Shown in pieces: positions 1-11,082 of a stretch of 64,000 bases of DNA. A model generated the notes under the pieces. The model did not search any database and had not been told where the DNA came from. It worked only from the letters and a program-made list of their open reading frames with translations. The number at the start of each line of letters is the position of its first letter. Within the stretch, counting starts at the first letter, position 1. Source of the DNA: Deinococcus aquaedulcis (GTDB lineage Bacteria > Deinococcota > Deinococci > Deinococcales > Deinococcaceae); NCBI RefSeq assembly GCF_019693445.1, contig NZ_JAHRBL010000015.1, positions 1 through 64,000 on the forward strand, read 5' to 3'. Made by a program: the position numbers and the translations under genes.

Positions 1-393
1 GTTTTGGTGGCTGCACACCTTCAAAACACCGCCTTTTCGCGTTCCCGTCGAGTCCCTTGACATGCTGGAGGGAGATGTGTTGTCTGGGACGGCAATTATG
101 CGAAGTTGTCGGCTACTGAGGTTGTCCAGATAGTCGTGAATGGCCTGTGCCGGAAAGCCCCCGCTGTACCACTCCGCCGCCTGCGCTGCGTCTTTCGGAC
201 CCTGTAAAGCCCGGTGCAGCACGGCGAGGCACAGGCGATACAGGGCGACGGTAATCAGCGGCGAGGGATCGTCTATGCGCTCGAAGGTCTGCGCTTGCGT
301 CAGCACCTCGCGCAACCCCACCTCGCGCACAGGCCCAACGGTCAGCGGACGAACGGGAATCCATCCTTCCTCCAGAAGCGAAAAGCCAGCCAA
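1..393 (-). CDS. cas8e: Cas8e (Cse1/CasA) N-terminal part, cut by the window edge and possibly truncated
   Basis: In type I-E systems Cas8e is the large Cascade subunit that recognises the PAM. The minus-strand frame from 393 reads FSLLEEGWIPVRPL, then REVGLREVL, ALYRLCLAVLHRAL and FPAQAIHDYLD, which matches the family N-terminus (NLL-x-PWIPV, REVSLREVL, ALLRLLLA-LHRAL). The start is a TTG 7 nt after a strong TAAAGGAGG site (401-409). After IHDYLD (about 120) the expected FDLF...PFxQ stretch is absent in all three frames and the remaining roughly 40 codons show no family likeness. The frame is still open at base 1. A rearrangement or insertion near 105-125 is one explanation, and divergence is another. 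It is divergent from the toxin-antitoxin/cas3 unit. Confidence 0.7.
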   Translation of the reverse strand, partial: MAGFSLLEEGWIPVRPLTVGPVREVGLREVLTQAQTFERIDDPSPLITVALYRLCLAVLHRALQGPKDAAQAAEWYSGGFPAQAIHDYLDNLSSRQLRIIAVPDNTSPSSMSRDSTGTRKGGVLKVCSHQN

Positions 394-522
394 AATTGCA
401 CCTCCTTTAGGAAGTGTGAAGGAGAGGTGTCGCCAGGTTGTCGCATAAGGAGGGGCGTTTCCGAAGGGTGAAGAAAATTGAGTCCAGTGGCTTCAACTCC
501 TGACCAAACAAATTGTGCTTCG

Positions 523-536
523 GCTCAGCTCTGAGC
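523..536. promoter_or_regulatory. Palindrome in the antitoxin promoter region
   Basis: GCTCAG-CT-CTGAGC is a perfect inverted repeat 25 bp upstream of the antitoxin ATG. Type II toxin-antitoxin pairs usually bind such palindromes to repress themselves, so this is a candidate operator. An antitoxin ribosome site (AAGGAG) follows at 551-556. Confidence 0.4.
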
Positions 537-560
537 TAACATTCTAGCTAAGGAGCAACC

Positions 561-812
561 ATGACCGTCTTCAACATGCACGATGCCAAAACGCAGCTCA
601 GTAAGCTGGTGGACGCCGCCGAGCGTGGTGAAACGGTGGTCATCGCCCGGAATGGCAAGCCTGCCGTCCAGCTCACCGCCGTGGGCGCAGCTGGGCAACG
701 GTGGTCCCCCGAAGCGCTGGCCTTTTTCGCGTCTGCCCCTTCCCCCGAACTGGCCGACTTCGAGATTCCAGAAGATGACTTGCTGCCCCTGCCCGAGCGG
801 GACCTCTTCTGA
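561..812 (+). CDS. Phd/YefM-family antitoxin
   Basis: 83-residue antitoxin. The N-terminal half (MTVFNMHDAKTQLSKLVDAA, then GETVVIARNGKPAVQL) is the classic Phd/YefM DNA-binding and dimerisation fold. The acidic C-terminal tail (residues 55-83) is the part that normally wraps the toxin. AAGGAGCAACC lies just before the ATG. The stop codon overlaps the proposed toxin start, as expected for a coupled pair. Family knowledge says it neutralises the PIN toxin and represses the operon, probably through the palindrome at 523-536. Confidence 0.88.
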   Translation: MTVFNMHDAKTQLSKLVDAAERGETVVIARNGKPAVQLTAVGAAGQRWSPEALAFFASAPSPELADFEIPEDDLLPLPERDLF

Positions 813-1231
813 TTCGCTTCCTGCTGGACACTGACACCATCAGCCTCGCTGTGCGGGGAGAGGGAGCGGTTCGGAGCCACCTTGCTGCCACGCCCCTGGC
901 CGAACTGGCGATCAGCAGCGTCACCCTCATGGAACTGGAGTTTGGCCTGAGCCTCAAACCTGCCCGCCGGGCCGCCGTGGAGGCCGCCCTGAACCTGTGG
1001 CTGCCGCAGGTGGCGGTGCTGGACTACGGGCCGCAAGATGCCCGCATCACAGCGCACATCCGCACCGCCCTCCGTCAACAGGGCACACCCATCGGTCCCT
1101 ATGACTTGCTGAACGCGGGGCTGGCGCTGGCGCGCGGCCTCACGCTGGTCACGCACAACACGCGCGAGTACGAGCGGGTGGACGGCTTGCGCCTTGCAGA
1201 CTGGATGGGTGGCAGCCCCGACACGATTTGA
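812..1231 (+). CDS. VapC-like PIN-domain toxin ribonuclease
   Basis: Read from 812 the protein begins IRFLLDTDTISLAV and is 139 residues long, the usual PIN-toxin size. PIN acidic residues visible are Asp in LLDTD, Glu in TLMELEFG, Asp in GPYDLLNAG and the THNTREYERV block near the C-terminus. The first ATG/GTG in frame is the GTG at 851, which would remove the first catalytic Asp. I therefore infer a rare ATT (812) or CTG (809) start, coupled to the antitoxin stop. Family function is cleavage of RNA, often initiator tRNA. It ends 24 bp before cas3 on the same strand, so read-through into cas3 is likely. Confidence 0.85.
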   Translation: MRFLLDTDTISLAVRGEGAVRSHLAATPLAELAISSVTLMELEFGLSLKPARRAAVEAALNLWLPQVAVLDYGPQDARITAHIRTALRQQGTPIGPYDLLNAGLALARGLTLVTHNTREYERVDGLRLADWMGGSPDTI

Positions 1232-1255
1232 CGCGCTGGCCTCTTACGCTGAGGC

Positions 1256-4044
<2,789 letters not shown>

Positions 4045-4072
<28 letters not shown>

Positions 4073-5133
4073 CGTCGGAGCGTTTCGCGCAGTTCCTGGA
4101 GCCAGTGGGCGCGTACGTGCGGGGGAGACAGCACTTCGGCGCGTGGGCCCCAGCTCAGCAAAAAAGGCATCAGTTCCAGGGGAAAACCTTTGGCGTCGGT
4201 GCCGGCGGTGAATTCCATGTCCACGAATCGGTCGCGGCCTACCTCCCGGGCATGGGGAAAACCGCCTTCCAGCACGCGGTAAGCGGCTTCGGGGGCAAAG
4301 CGGACGAGCACTTTAATGCTCTCGCCCCCGCCAATCACGCCCCAGGCGTCGCTCAGAAAGGCCGTGGGCTCAAAGTGCGGGTCAAAATCGTAAGTGTCGT
4401 GGGCGTGCAACTCCAGATTCTGCATGCGCGACAGTTTGAAGGTACGGATCTTGTCCCGGTGACGGCGCTCTAAACCAATGACGTACGGCGCCAGATTTGT
4501 TCGGCTGATCTCGATGAAATACACGCACAGCTCGTTGCCGCGTTCCAGCAGGCCGTTGGGCCGCTGATAGTCGAAGGTCAGCACCCGCCGGTCCACCCAG
4601 GCCTCGGCCACCCGCTCCATCTGCCGCTCGGCAAACTGCGCCGCGCCCGTGTCGCGCACGCTGGCATTCAGGGTGTTCCGAATGTGGTCGGGCAGGGCAC
4701 GCGACAGGTAGTTCAGGGCCTGACGGTAGTGGTTGGCCAGGGCCGGCGCGTGGTGGTGCGCCAGGCGCAGTGCGGCGTAGGCCGCCAATGTTTCCGCCGG
4801 GCGCGGCAGGTCGGCCTTCAGGTGGATGAAGTACATTCCCCGCTCGTCTTTTTGCAGCCCTACCTGCATGGCTTCCAGCACTTCCATATCGCGCTGAATG
4901 CTGCGTTGCCCCACCTCCAGCTTGCGGGCCAGTTCGGCGGTGCTGTAGGGGCGGGTCTTGAGCAAGTCCTGCACCCGCACCAGCCGCTTCGCCTTGTCCC
5001 AGGTCTTGGCTTCCCGGCGGGCGCGGCGGGGGGGCGCTTCTGGCAGTGGGTCAGCGTCAGGCATGTGAGGCAGCGTAGTGGGGACCTGTCGCGGAGGTGT
5101 CGCTGCGCCGGCTGTGCCTAGTGATCCAGCCAA
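4045..5133 (-). CDS. WYL-domain transcriptional regulator (DeoR-type HTH)
   Basis: 362 residues. A winged helix-turn-helix lies at about 46-105 (AKRLVRVQDLLKTRPYS, then GQRSIQRDMEVLEAM). A WYL ligand-sensing domain with typical elements (FDYQRPNG, RTNLAPYVIGL, KIRTFKLSRMQNLEL) is followed by the C-terminal WCX-like part ending LRRYDSGERER. WYL proteins are often CRISPR-locus regulators that may sense nucleic acid or nucleotides. Its place between cas3 and the array suggests control of the cas genes, which is inference. The TTG start at 5133 overlaps the upstream stop by 16 nt and has GGGAGA before it. An ATG at 5064 is the alternative. Confidence 0.88.
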
Positions 5134-6821
5134 TCATCTGAGTCTCCCAGAATCAACTGCTGTTCGCGCGCCGTGGCCCAGGGCAGGTGGATGCCGGTGC
5201 AGTAAGCGTCAATGGGCTCGCCCCGCTCCAGGGCGTCCAGCACGTCGGAAGTCCACCGCACCGTGTCGTCGAGGTGGTAGGCGCCGCCCCGGCTGACCAC
5301 GCTGGCTTCCCACCCCAGGGCGCTGCGCAACTGGCGCATGACGGCCGACACCCGCTGGCCCTTGTGCCGCTCCGTGCGCGCGGCGTCGCCCTCGGGCCGC
5401 AGCACCTCCATCAGCGCCTCTGTGGTCAGGCGGCCGCCGGCCTCCACCAGCGCGCACAGGGCCACCAGCGGGCCTGGCGCCAGCGGCAGGGACCGGCCCC
5501 CGACCCGCACGTCCGGCACGCCCATCACGCGCAGGGTCACTTCCAACTGCGCGGCGCGCGGAAGGGGCTGGGGCCGCTCGGCTTCAGGCAGCAGGGTGAA
5601 CAGGTCAGCAAAAGCGTGGGCTTCCTCCCGCATCCACAGGGGATCGCTGGGAAGCGATGTTAGGAGCGCGCGGGCGGCGTCTGGTTGCCCGGTGCGGCGC
5701 AACACCTCGGCCCGCACCAGGGCGGCCCGGCCCTGCTCCTCCTGACCCAGCGGCCCGGTCTGCGAGAGCAGCTCGTGAATGAGGGCGACGTCCAGATCAG
5801 CGTCCCGCTGAGGCCAGCTCACATGGGCCGCTGCCAGATCCACATTGACCCAGGACACGCCGGCCTCCCGGTCGGCAGTCACGGCCTGGGCTGCGCTCTG
5901 CAAGGGTTCCAGCGCCCGCGCCACCTGACCGGCCAGGCGCCAGGTGTGCCCCAGGCCTCGCAGGGCCTGGCGCAGATCGTCCTCGTCTTTGGCGGTGCGG
6001 GCGGCCCGCTCGTACAGCGACGCCGCGCGGGCCCATTCGCCAAAGGCCCGGCGGGCGGCGCCCTGGCCGGAAAGCGCCCGGCTCTCGTATGAGGTCCTCT
6101 GGCGACTGGCGCGGGCAGAGAACGCTTCTGCCTCTTCCAGCCGCGACAGGCGCAGGCAGACCGTGGCCATGTTGGTCAGCACCCAGGCATGCAGTTCCGG
6201 GGCGTGCTTGACCAGGGGCAGCGCCTCGCTGAACAGCTGCATGGCCTGGGCCTCCCGGCCCCGGTGGCTCAGGGCAGCGCCCAGGTCCATCAGTGTCAGC
6301 CCCCGGCGAACACCGCTCAGGTTCTTCAGGGCTTCCTGGGCCGCCGCTTCCCACCCGCGCTCCGCGCCCAGCATCAGTTGCGAGCGGGCCAGGGTCCGGT
6401 AGGCCAGGTAGCGCTCATAGGGAGAGAGCTCGGACTCCTGGGTCAGCGCCTGGGCGGCCGTCGCCTGCGCCTGTTCAAAGTGTTCCTGCCGGGCCAGCGC
6501 CCAGGCCCGGTACACCTGCATGAAGGGGGCCAGGGGCGCAGCCTGCGCGGCGCGGTTCACCCAGGCATCCAGGCGCTCGGGGGCGTCCGGCAGGTTGGCG
6601 GCGCAGCGCCACCGCCACCGCGTGGCCTCTGGTCCCAGGTCCCAGGCGGCGTCTGCCTGCTCCAGCAGCGCCAGCAGCTCGGCGAACTCGGTCGGCCCAC
6701 GGGCCTCTTCCACGGCCTGCCGGAAGGTCAGGAGCAGGCCATTAACCGGCCCCGTCTGGATCAGGGCCTCAAGAGACTGCCGCCACGCGGGCCAGGGCAA
6801 GACGGAAGACCGCACCTGCAC
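5118..6821 (-). CDS. TPR-repeat regulator with C-terminal winged-helix (BTAD/SARP-like) domain
   Basis: 567 residues. Residues about 30-390 are alpha-helical tetratricopeptide-like repeats rich in ALA/LGxA units. Residues about 415-540 look like an OmpR/SARP-type winged helix (LEVTLRVMGVPDVRVGGRSL, LALCALVEAGGRLTTEALM, VSAVMRQLRSALG, VSRGGAYHL). TPR regulators commonly bind a peptide or protein ligand that switches DNA binding. The GTG start at 6821 has weak initiation signals. The gene is 73 nt downstream of a small exported-peptide gene on the same strand and overlaps the WYL regulator. No metabolic clue to its regulon is visible. Confidence 0.8.
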   Translation of the reverse strand: MQVRSSVLPWPAWRQSLEALIQTGPVNGLLLTFRQAVEEARGPTEFAELLALLEQADAAWDLGPEATRWRWRCAANLPDAPERLDAWVNRAAQAAPLAPFMQVYRAWALARQEHFEQAQATAAQALTQESELSPYERYLAYRTLARSQLMLGAERGWEAAAQEALKNLSGVRRGLTLMDLGAALSHRGREAQAMQLFSEALPLVKHAPELHAWVLTNMATVCLRLSRLEEAEAFSARASRQRTSYESRALSGQGAARRAFGEWARAASLYERAARTAKDEDDLRQALRGLGHTWRLAGQVARALEPLQSAAQAVTADREAGVSWVNVDLAAAHVSWPQRDADLDVALIHELLSQTGPLGQEEQGRAALVRAEVLRRTGQPDAARALLTSLPSDPLWMREEAHAFADLFTLLPEAERPQPLPRAAQLEVTLRVMGVPDVRVGGRSLPLAPGPLVALCALVEAGGRLTTEALMEVLRPEGDAARTERHKGQRVSAVMRQLRSALGWEASVVSRGGAYHLDDTVRWTSDVLDALERGEPIDAYCTGIHLPWATAREQQLILGDSDDWLDH

Positions 6822-6848
6822 AGCTTAAAGCGCCCAGGAACAGACGAA

Positions 6849-6875
6849 GCAGGATGAGGTGGCCCCCCATCCTGC
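6849..6875. other. 8-bp hairpin between peptide gene and TPR regulator
   Basis: GCAGGATG and CATCCTGC form a perfect stem with an 11-nt loop between the peptide stop and the regulator start. There is no T-run, so it may attenuate or stabilise rather than terminate. Confidence 0.3.
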
Positions 6876-6894
6876 CTGATCTGGTGCGGTGTGC

Positions 6895-7041
6895 TTAACC
6901 GGCGGGCGTGCCTCCCTTGGTGTCGTCTCCGGCCGTCACCTGTCCCGCCTGGATTGACGACACCGTGGCAGCAGACAGTGCCGCGAACCCCAGACAAAAG
7001 ACGACCAGCACCGAACGGAACGAAAAGGCAATTTTTGACAT
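6895..7041 (-). CDS. Small exported peptide (48 aa), possible signal peptide for the adjacent TPR regulator
   Basis: From the ATG at 7041 the product starts MSKIAFSFR, then a hydrophobic run SVLVVFCLGFAALSA, a possible signal-peptidase site near ALSA/AT, and a short polar tail ending TKGGTPAG. This is a Sec signal peptide with a mature part of about 20-25 residues. An AGGGG element precedes the ATG. A longer in-frame reading from 7122 adds a non-conserved-looking lead. Nothing in the sequence proves expression. I do not recognise a family. The tandem layout with a TPR regulator resembles peptide quorum-sensing pairs, which is inference. Confidence 0.5.
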   Translation of the reverse strand: MSKIAFSFRSVLVVFCLGFAALSAATVSSIQAGQVTAGDDTKGGTPAG

Positions 7042-7212
7042 GGCAACCCCTGACATGGCCCCACTGGGGTCATGGATGGCGAAGGCGGCCGGGCAGCGGG
7101 AACGACGTACGCTCGCTTGCACCGCAGCCCGGCAAGCCGGGCGGAAAGTGTGGGCTCACCGCCACCTGATCAGGGGAGAAGGTGCCTGGGATGGACCTCT
7201 CTGGCGATAAAT

Positions 7213-7405
7213 TCAGCTTGGAGGGGATAGGCGTCCAAACGTGACATCTGTCAAATGCGCCCGCGCGCCTTCCCTTGTTGGGGAGCTGGTGGATTTACGC
7301 TTTGAGACGGCTAAGGCCGGGGCGTATGAAAATGTAAGCTGTATCCGCTCGTGTGGGCGAGGGTTGGGGCTGGGTTTTGAGAGAAAACTGCTGGCCTTGC
7401 GAAGT
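7213..7405 (+). promoter_or_regulatory. CRISPR leader with pre-crRNA promoter
   Basis: This gene-free stretch precedes the first intact repeat. TTGAGA (7302-7307), a 17-nt spacer and TATGAA (7325-7330) form a near-consensus promoter pointing into the array, with transcription expected to begin about 70 nt before repeat 1. A CGCTCG/CGAGC-type hairpin lies near 7347-7362. The repeat decay at the far end independently says this is the leader side. I see nothing coding in 7042-7405. Confidence 0.65.
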
Positions 7406-10057
7406 GTTTTCCCCGTGTAGGCGGGGATGTTCCGAACAGGTTCACCGCGAGCTTGGGATTGGCGCCGTTTTCCCCGTGTAGGCGGGGATGTTCCGACCAG
7501 ATCAACACCCGCCTCGCGTTTATGCTCGTTTTCCCCGTGTAGGCGGGGATGTTCCGCGCTGGACGCTGGCGGGCACCGGCCGCGTCTAGTTTTCCCCGTG
7601 TAGGCGGGGATGTTCCGCCGCAGGGGCCGGGCCCTGACGACGTGGCCCAGTTTTCCCCGTGTAGGCGGGGATGTTCCGCTGCGCCAGCTGCAGTTGCAGC
7701 AGGAAATGGCGTTTTCCCCGTGTAGGCGGGGATGTTCCTTAAACAATGCCGCCCTCAGCATGAATCCATTCGTTTTCCCCGTGTAGGCGGGGATGTTCCT
7801 GTGGAGCACACTTCCCGGCCGGATGCTGGCTGGTTTTCCCCGTGTAGGCGGGGATGTTCCGGCGTGTACGTCATCCGCCACCGAGACCGGGCCGTTTTCC
7901 CCGTGTAGGCGGGGATGTTCCGTCGCAATTACCATGATGGTGGTACTACGGTCAGTTTTCCCCGTGTAGGCGGGGATGTTCCGGACCGTGAACGCCTGGA
8001 ACTGGCCTACAGCGCGTTTTCCCCGTGTAGGCGGGGATGTTCCGAGGCATGAACGCAAACGCGCCCCAGACCGAACGTTTTCCCCGTGTAGGCGGGGATG
8101 TTCCGAACCTGGGCTGGGAAGGGGGCGCGGAGATCGTGTTTTCCCCGTGTAGGCGGGGATGTTCCGCCGATGCGGCCCTGGGCGCCGTCGCGGTAGTCGT
8201 TTTCCCCGTGTAGGCGGGGATGTTCCGGTGGCCCGGCCTGCAGCTGCAGCACCAGGTGCGTTTTCCCCGTGTAGGCGGGGATGTTCCGAGGCGTACTGGT
8301 ATCAGGACGGGTACGAGGACGTTTTCCCCGTGTAGGCGGGGATGTTCCGACCCAGAGATGCTGGACACCCTGACCACCACAGTTTTCCCCGTGTAGGCGG
8401 GGATGTTCCGGCAACACCCTGCACAGCGGCTATGACCTGACCGTTTTCCCCGTGTAGGCGGGGATGTTCCGTAGCTCGCCGCTCTGGGCGGGGCGCAGCG
8501 TGGGTTTTCCCCGTGTAGGCGGGGATGTTCCGCCGCTTGTGGGTCCGCTGCGCGCTGCGCATGGGTTTTCCCCGTGTAGGCGGGGATGTTCCCACATCCG
8601 CACCCAGGGCGCCACATCCGGCAACGTTTTCCCCGTGTAGGCGGGGATGTTCCGATGTTGCCGGTGCGGCCCCGGGGGCGGGCGTGGTTTTCCCCGTGTA
8701 GGCGGGGATGTTCCGGAGCTGAACGCCCTCAACCGCCAGCTGATGCGGTTTTCCCCGTGTAGGCGGGGATGTTCCGATGTTCTAGGCGCGGCTTTCGTTG
8801 CAGCAGGTGTTTTCCCCGTGTAGGCGGGGATGTTCCGCCCTGGCTCAGCAGCTGCCCGCCTTCGCCCTGGTTTTCCCCGTGTAGGCGGGGATGTTCCGCG
8901 TGTAATCATCTGGCGAGCCCCCAGGGGCCCGTTTTCCCCGTGTAGGCGGGGATGTTCCGACGCGGTGATCGGGCACGTGCGCTGGGTGACGGTTTTCCCC
9001 GTGTAGGCGGGGATGTTCCGGTGCTGGTGCCGGCGTTCAGGTCGTACTCGTCGTTTTCCCCGTGTAGGCGGGGATGTTCCGCTGATGGCCTTCGACCAGC
9101 GCAATGGCCTGGAGTTTTCCCCGTGTAGGCGGGGATGTTCCTTTGCCCAGGGGCAGGCCCACCGCGACGGAGAGGTTTTCCCCGTGTAGGCGGGGATGTT
9201 CCGACGGGTACGTGCCGCCCAGCACGCCCCAGCAAGTTTTCCCCGTGTAGGCGGGGATGTTCCGCACCGGACTACAACACCGAGCCCAGCATCACGGTTT
9301 TCCCCGTGTAGGCGGGGATGTTCCGGTCAGCGACCAACTGGCCAGCACCGTGGGCCTGTTTTCCCCGTGTAGGCGGGGATGTTCCGTCCGAGGCGTTGAC
9401 CGGGACGTAGGCGGTCGTGTTTTCCCCGTGTAGGCGGGGATGTTCCGCCCCCCAGACCCGGCGCCTGGAGTGGGTGTACGTTTTCCCCGTGTAGGCGGGG
9501 ATGTTCCGAACATCAGCTACTGGGAGGGCGAGCTGGCCCGGTTTTCCCCGTGTAGGCGGGGATGTTCCGAGCCAGATTGAAATTCCCGCCAAGGAAGGCG
9601 CGTTTTCCCCGTGTAGGCGGGGATGTTCCGTTGCGCGTGGGCGGGCAGCTGGGGTCCACGCGGTTTTCCCCGTGTAGGCGGGGATGTTCCGACGTGAACC
9701 CGGGGCGCGGACAGGCAGGGTGCGTTTTCCCCGTGTAGGCGGGGATGTTCCGCCCCGCAGGCCCCCGTGCTCGGCCAGGCGCTCGTTTTCCCCGTGTAGG
9801 CGGGGATGTTCCGTGGACTCGCCGGCCGAGGTGGTGCATCTGCGCGTTTTCCCCGTGTAGGCGGGGATGTTCCGAATCCATGTAGCGCCTTCATCGTGGC
9901 TGACAAGTTTTCCCCGTGTAGGCGGGGATGTTCCGGGAGGGCTGAGACATGGCCACACAGCAGGGCGGTTTTCCCCGTGTAGGCGGGGATGTTCCGCGCG
10001 GGAATCTGGCTAATCCGACCCAATGAACGTTTTCCCCGTGTAGGCGGGGATGTTCCG

Positions 10058-10150
10058 CTGATCGGCGGCCTCATCGAGCTGGCCCACCGGTTTTCCCCGT
10101 GTAGGCGGGGATGTTCCGCTGATCGGCGGCCTCATCGAGCTGGCCCACCG
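10058..10150 (+). repeat. Tandemly duplicated spacer (pair 1)
   Basis: The 32-nt spacer beginning CTGATCGGCGGCC occurs identically at 10058-10089 and 10119-10150, separated by one intact repeat. This fits repeat-mediated duplication of one repeat-spacer unit. Confidence 0.97.
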
Positions 10151-10362
10151 GTTTTCCCCGTGTAGGCGGGGATGTTCCGCCACCGGGCGTAGTGGTGTCA
10201 GGCGCGGTGTCGTTTTCCCCGTGTAGGCGGGGATGTTCCGGTAATGCCTTCGTGCTCGAACCCTTCCCCGCAGTTTTCCCCGTGTAGGCGGGGATGTTCC
10301 GAGGGGCAGAACCGGGCCTGGGACGCCGTAGACGTTTTCCCCGTGTAGGCGGGGATGTTCCG

Positions 10363-10455
10363 ATCAAACTCGGTTTTGCCGGAAAGGCGGGCGAGTTTTC
10401 CCCGTGTAGGCGGGGATGTTCCGATCAAACTCGGTTTTGCCGGAAAGGCGGGCGA
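10363..10455 (+). repeat. Tandemly duplicated spacer (pair 2)
   Basis: The 32-nt spacer beginning ATCAAACTCGGTTTTG occurs identically at 10363-10394 and 10424-10455 on either side of one repeat. It is the second independent unit duplication in the older half of the array. Confidence 0.97.
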
Positions 10456-11039
10456 GTTTTCCCCGTGTAGGCGGGGATGTTCCGCAGAGCGGGTACGCCG
10501 GGTGCAGGAGGCCTACGTTTTCCCCGTGTAGGCGGGGATGTTCCGGTGCACCGCCTGCCCACGGGCTACAGCTTCAAGTTTTCCCCGTGTAGGCGGGGAT
10601 GTTCCGCAACCTCTCCCCACCGCCCCCGCCCGCCCTGCGTTTTCCCCGTATAGGCGGGGATGTTCCGGCCGCCGCGCGCCTGTGCCGCCTGGGCTACCTG
10701 TTTTCCCCGTGTAGGCGGGGATGTTCCGGAACACTGCGAGAAGAATCTGGCTCGACTGCGGTTCTCCCCGTGTGGGCGGGGATGTTCCGCCGCGCTTGAT
10801 GTAGCCCAGCGCCTTGTGGATGTTTTCCCCGTATAGGCGGAGATGTTCCGCCCCAGCCAGTACAGGGTCACGAGCTTCCAGGGTTTCCCCCGTGTGGCGG
10901 GGATGTTCTGATGAACCGCCCCGGCTTCGGCAGCGGGCGCGAGTTTTCCCTGTGTGGGCGGGAATGTTCCGAAACAGGCCGCTGCCCAGCGCCTGAGCCT
11001 GACGTTTCCCCCGTGTGGGTGGGGATGTTCCACCTTGTC

Positions 11040-11071
11040 AAAGCCGCCTTAGGATACCCCAGGGCGGCTTT
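11040..11071. terminator. Bidirectional terminator hairpin after the array
   Basis: AAAGCCGCC and GGCGGCTTT form a perfect 9-bp stem with a 14-nt loop. The A/T ends let it act in either direction. It sits between the array's last repeat and the converging minus-strand operon that ends at 11083. Confidence 0.75.
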
Positions 11072-11082
11072 GGGCTTCACGC

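Larger units (their letters stand above)
7406..11032 (+). CRISPR. Type I-E CRISPR array, 60 repeats and 59 spacers
   Basis: The 29-nt repeat begins GTTTTCCCCGTG and ends GGATGTTCCG, with an inverted CCCCG...CGGGG core. This is the type I-E style processed by Cas6e. Repeats recur every 61 nt (32-nt spacers) from 7406; I checked the phase at 8016, 8626, 9236, 9846 and 10456. One 28-nt repeat at 10883 shifts the last two, and the last repeat starts at 11004. Repeats 1-53 are near identical apart from the last base. From 10639 on they drift: GTATAG variants at 10639 and 10822, GTTCTC at 10761, GTTTCC at 10883 and 11004, CCCTGTG at 10943. The array therefore reads left to right from the leader. 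The matching effector genes are cas3 and cas8e at the left edge. Confidence 0.99.

Noticed and set aside
7435..10972. Spacers matching genes in this window
   Set aside because: A partial reading found no obvious match. A real search of all 59 spacers against both strands is needed before claiming self-targeting.
7213..11033. Long minus-strand frames through the array, with repeated EHPRLHGEN-, GTSPPTRGK- and RNIPAYTGKT-like blocks
   Set aside because: They are the reverse translation of the CRISPR repeats every 61 nt in three frames, not proteins.
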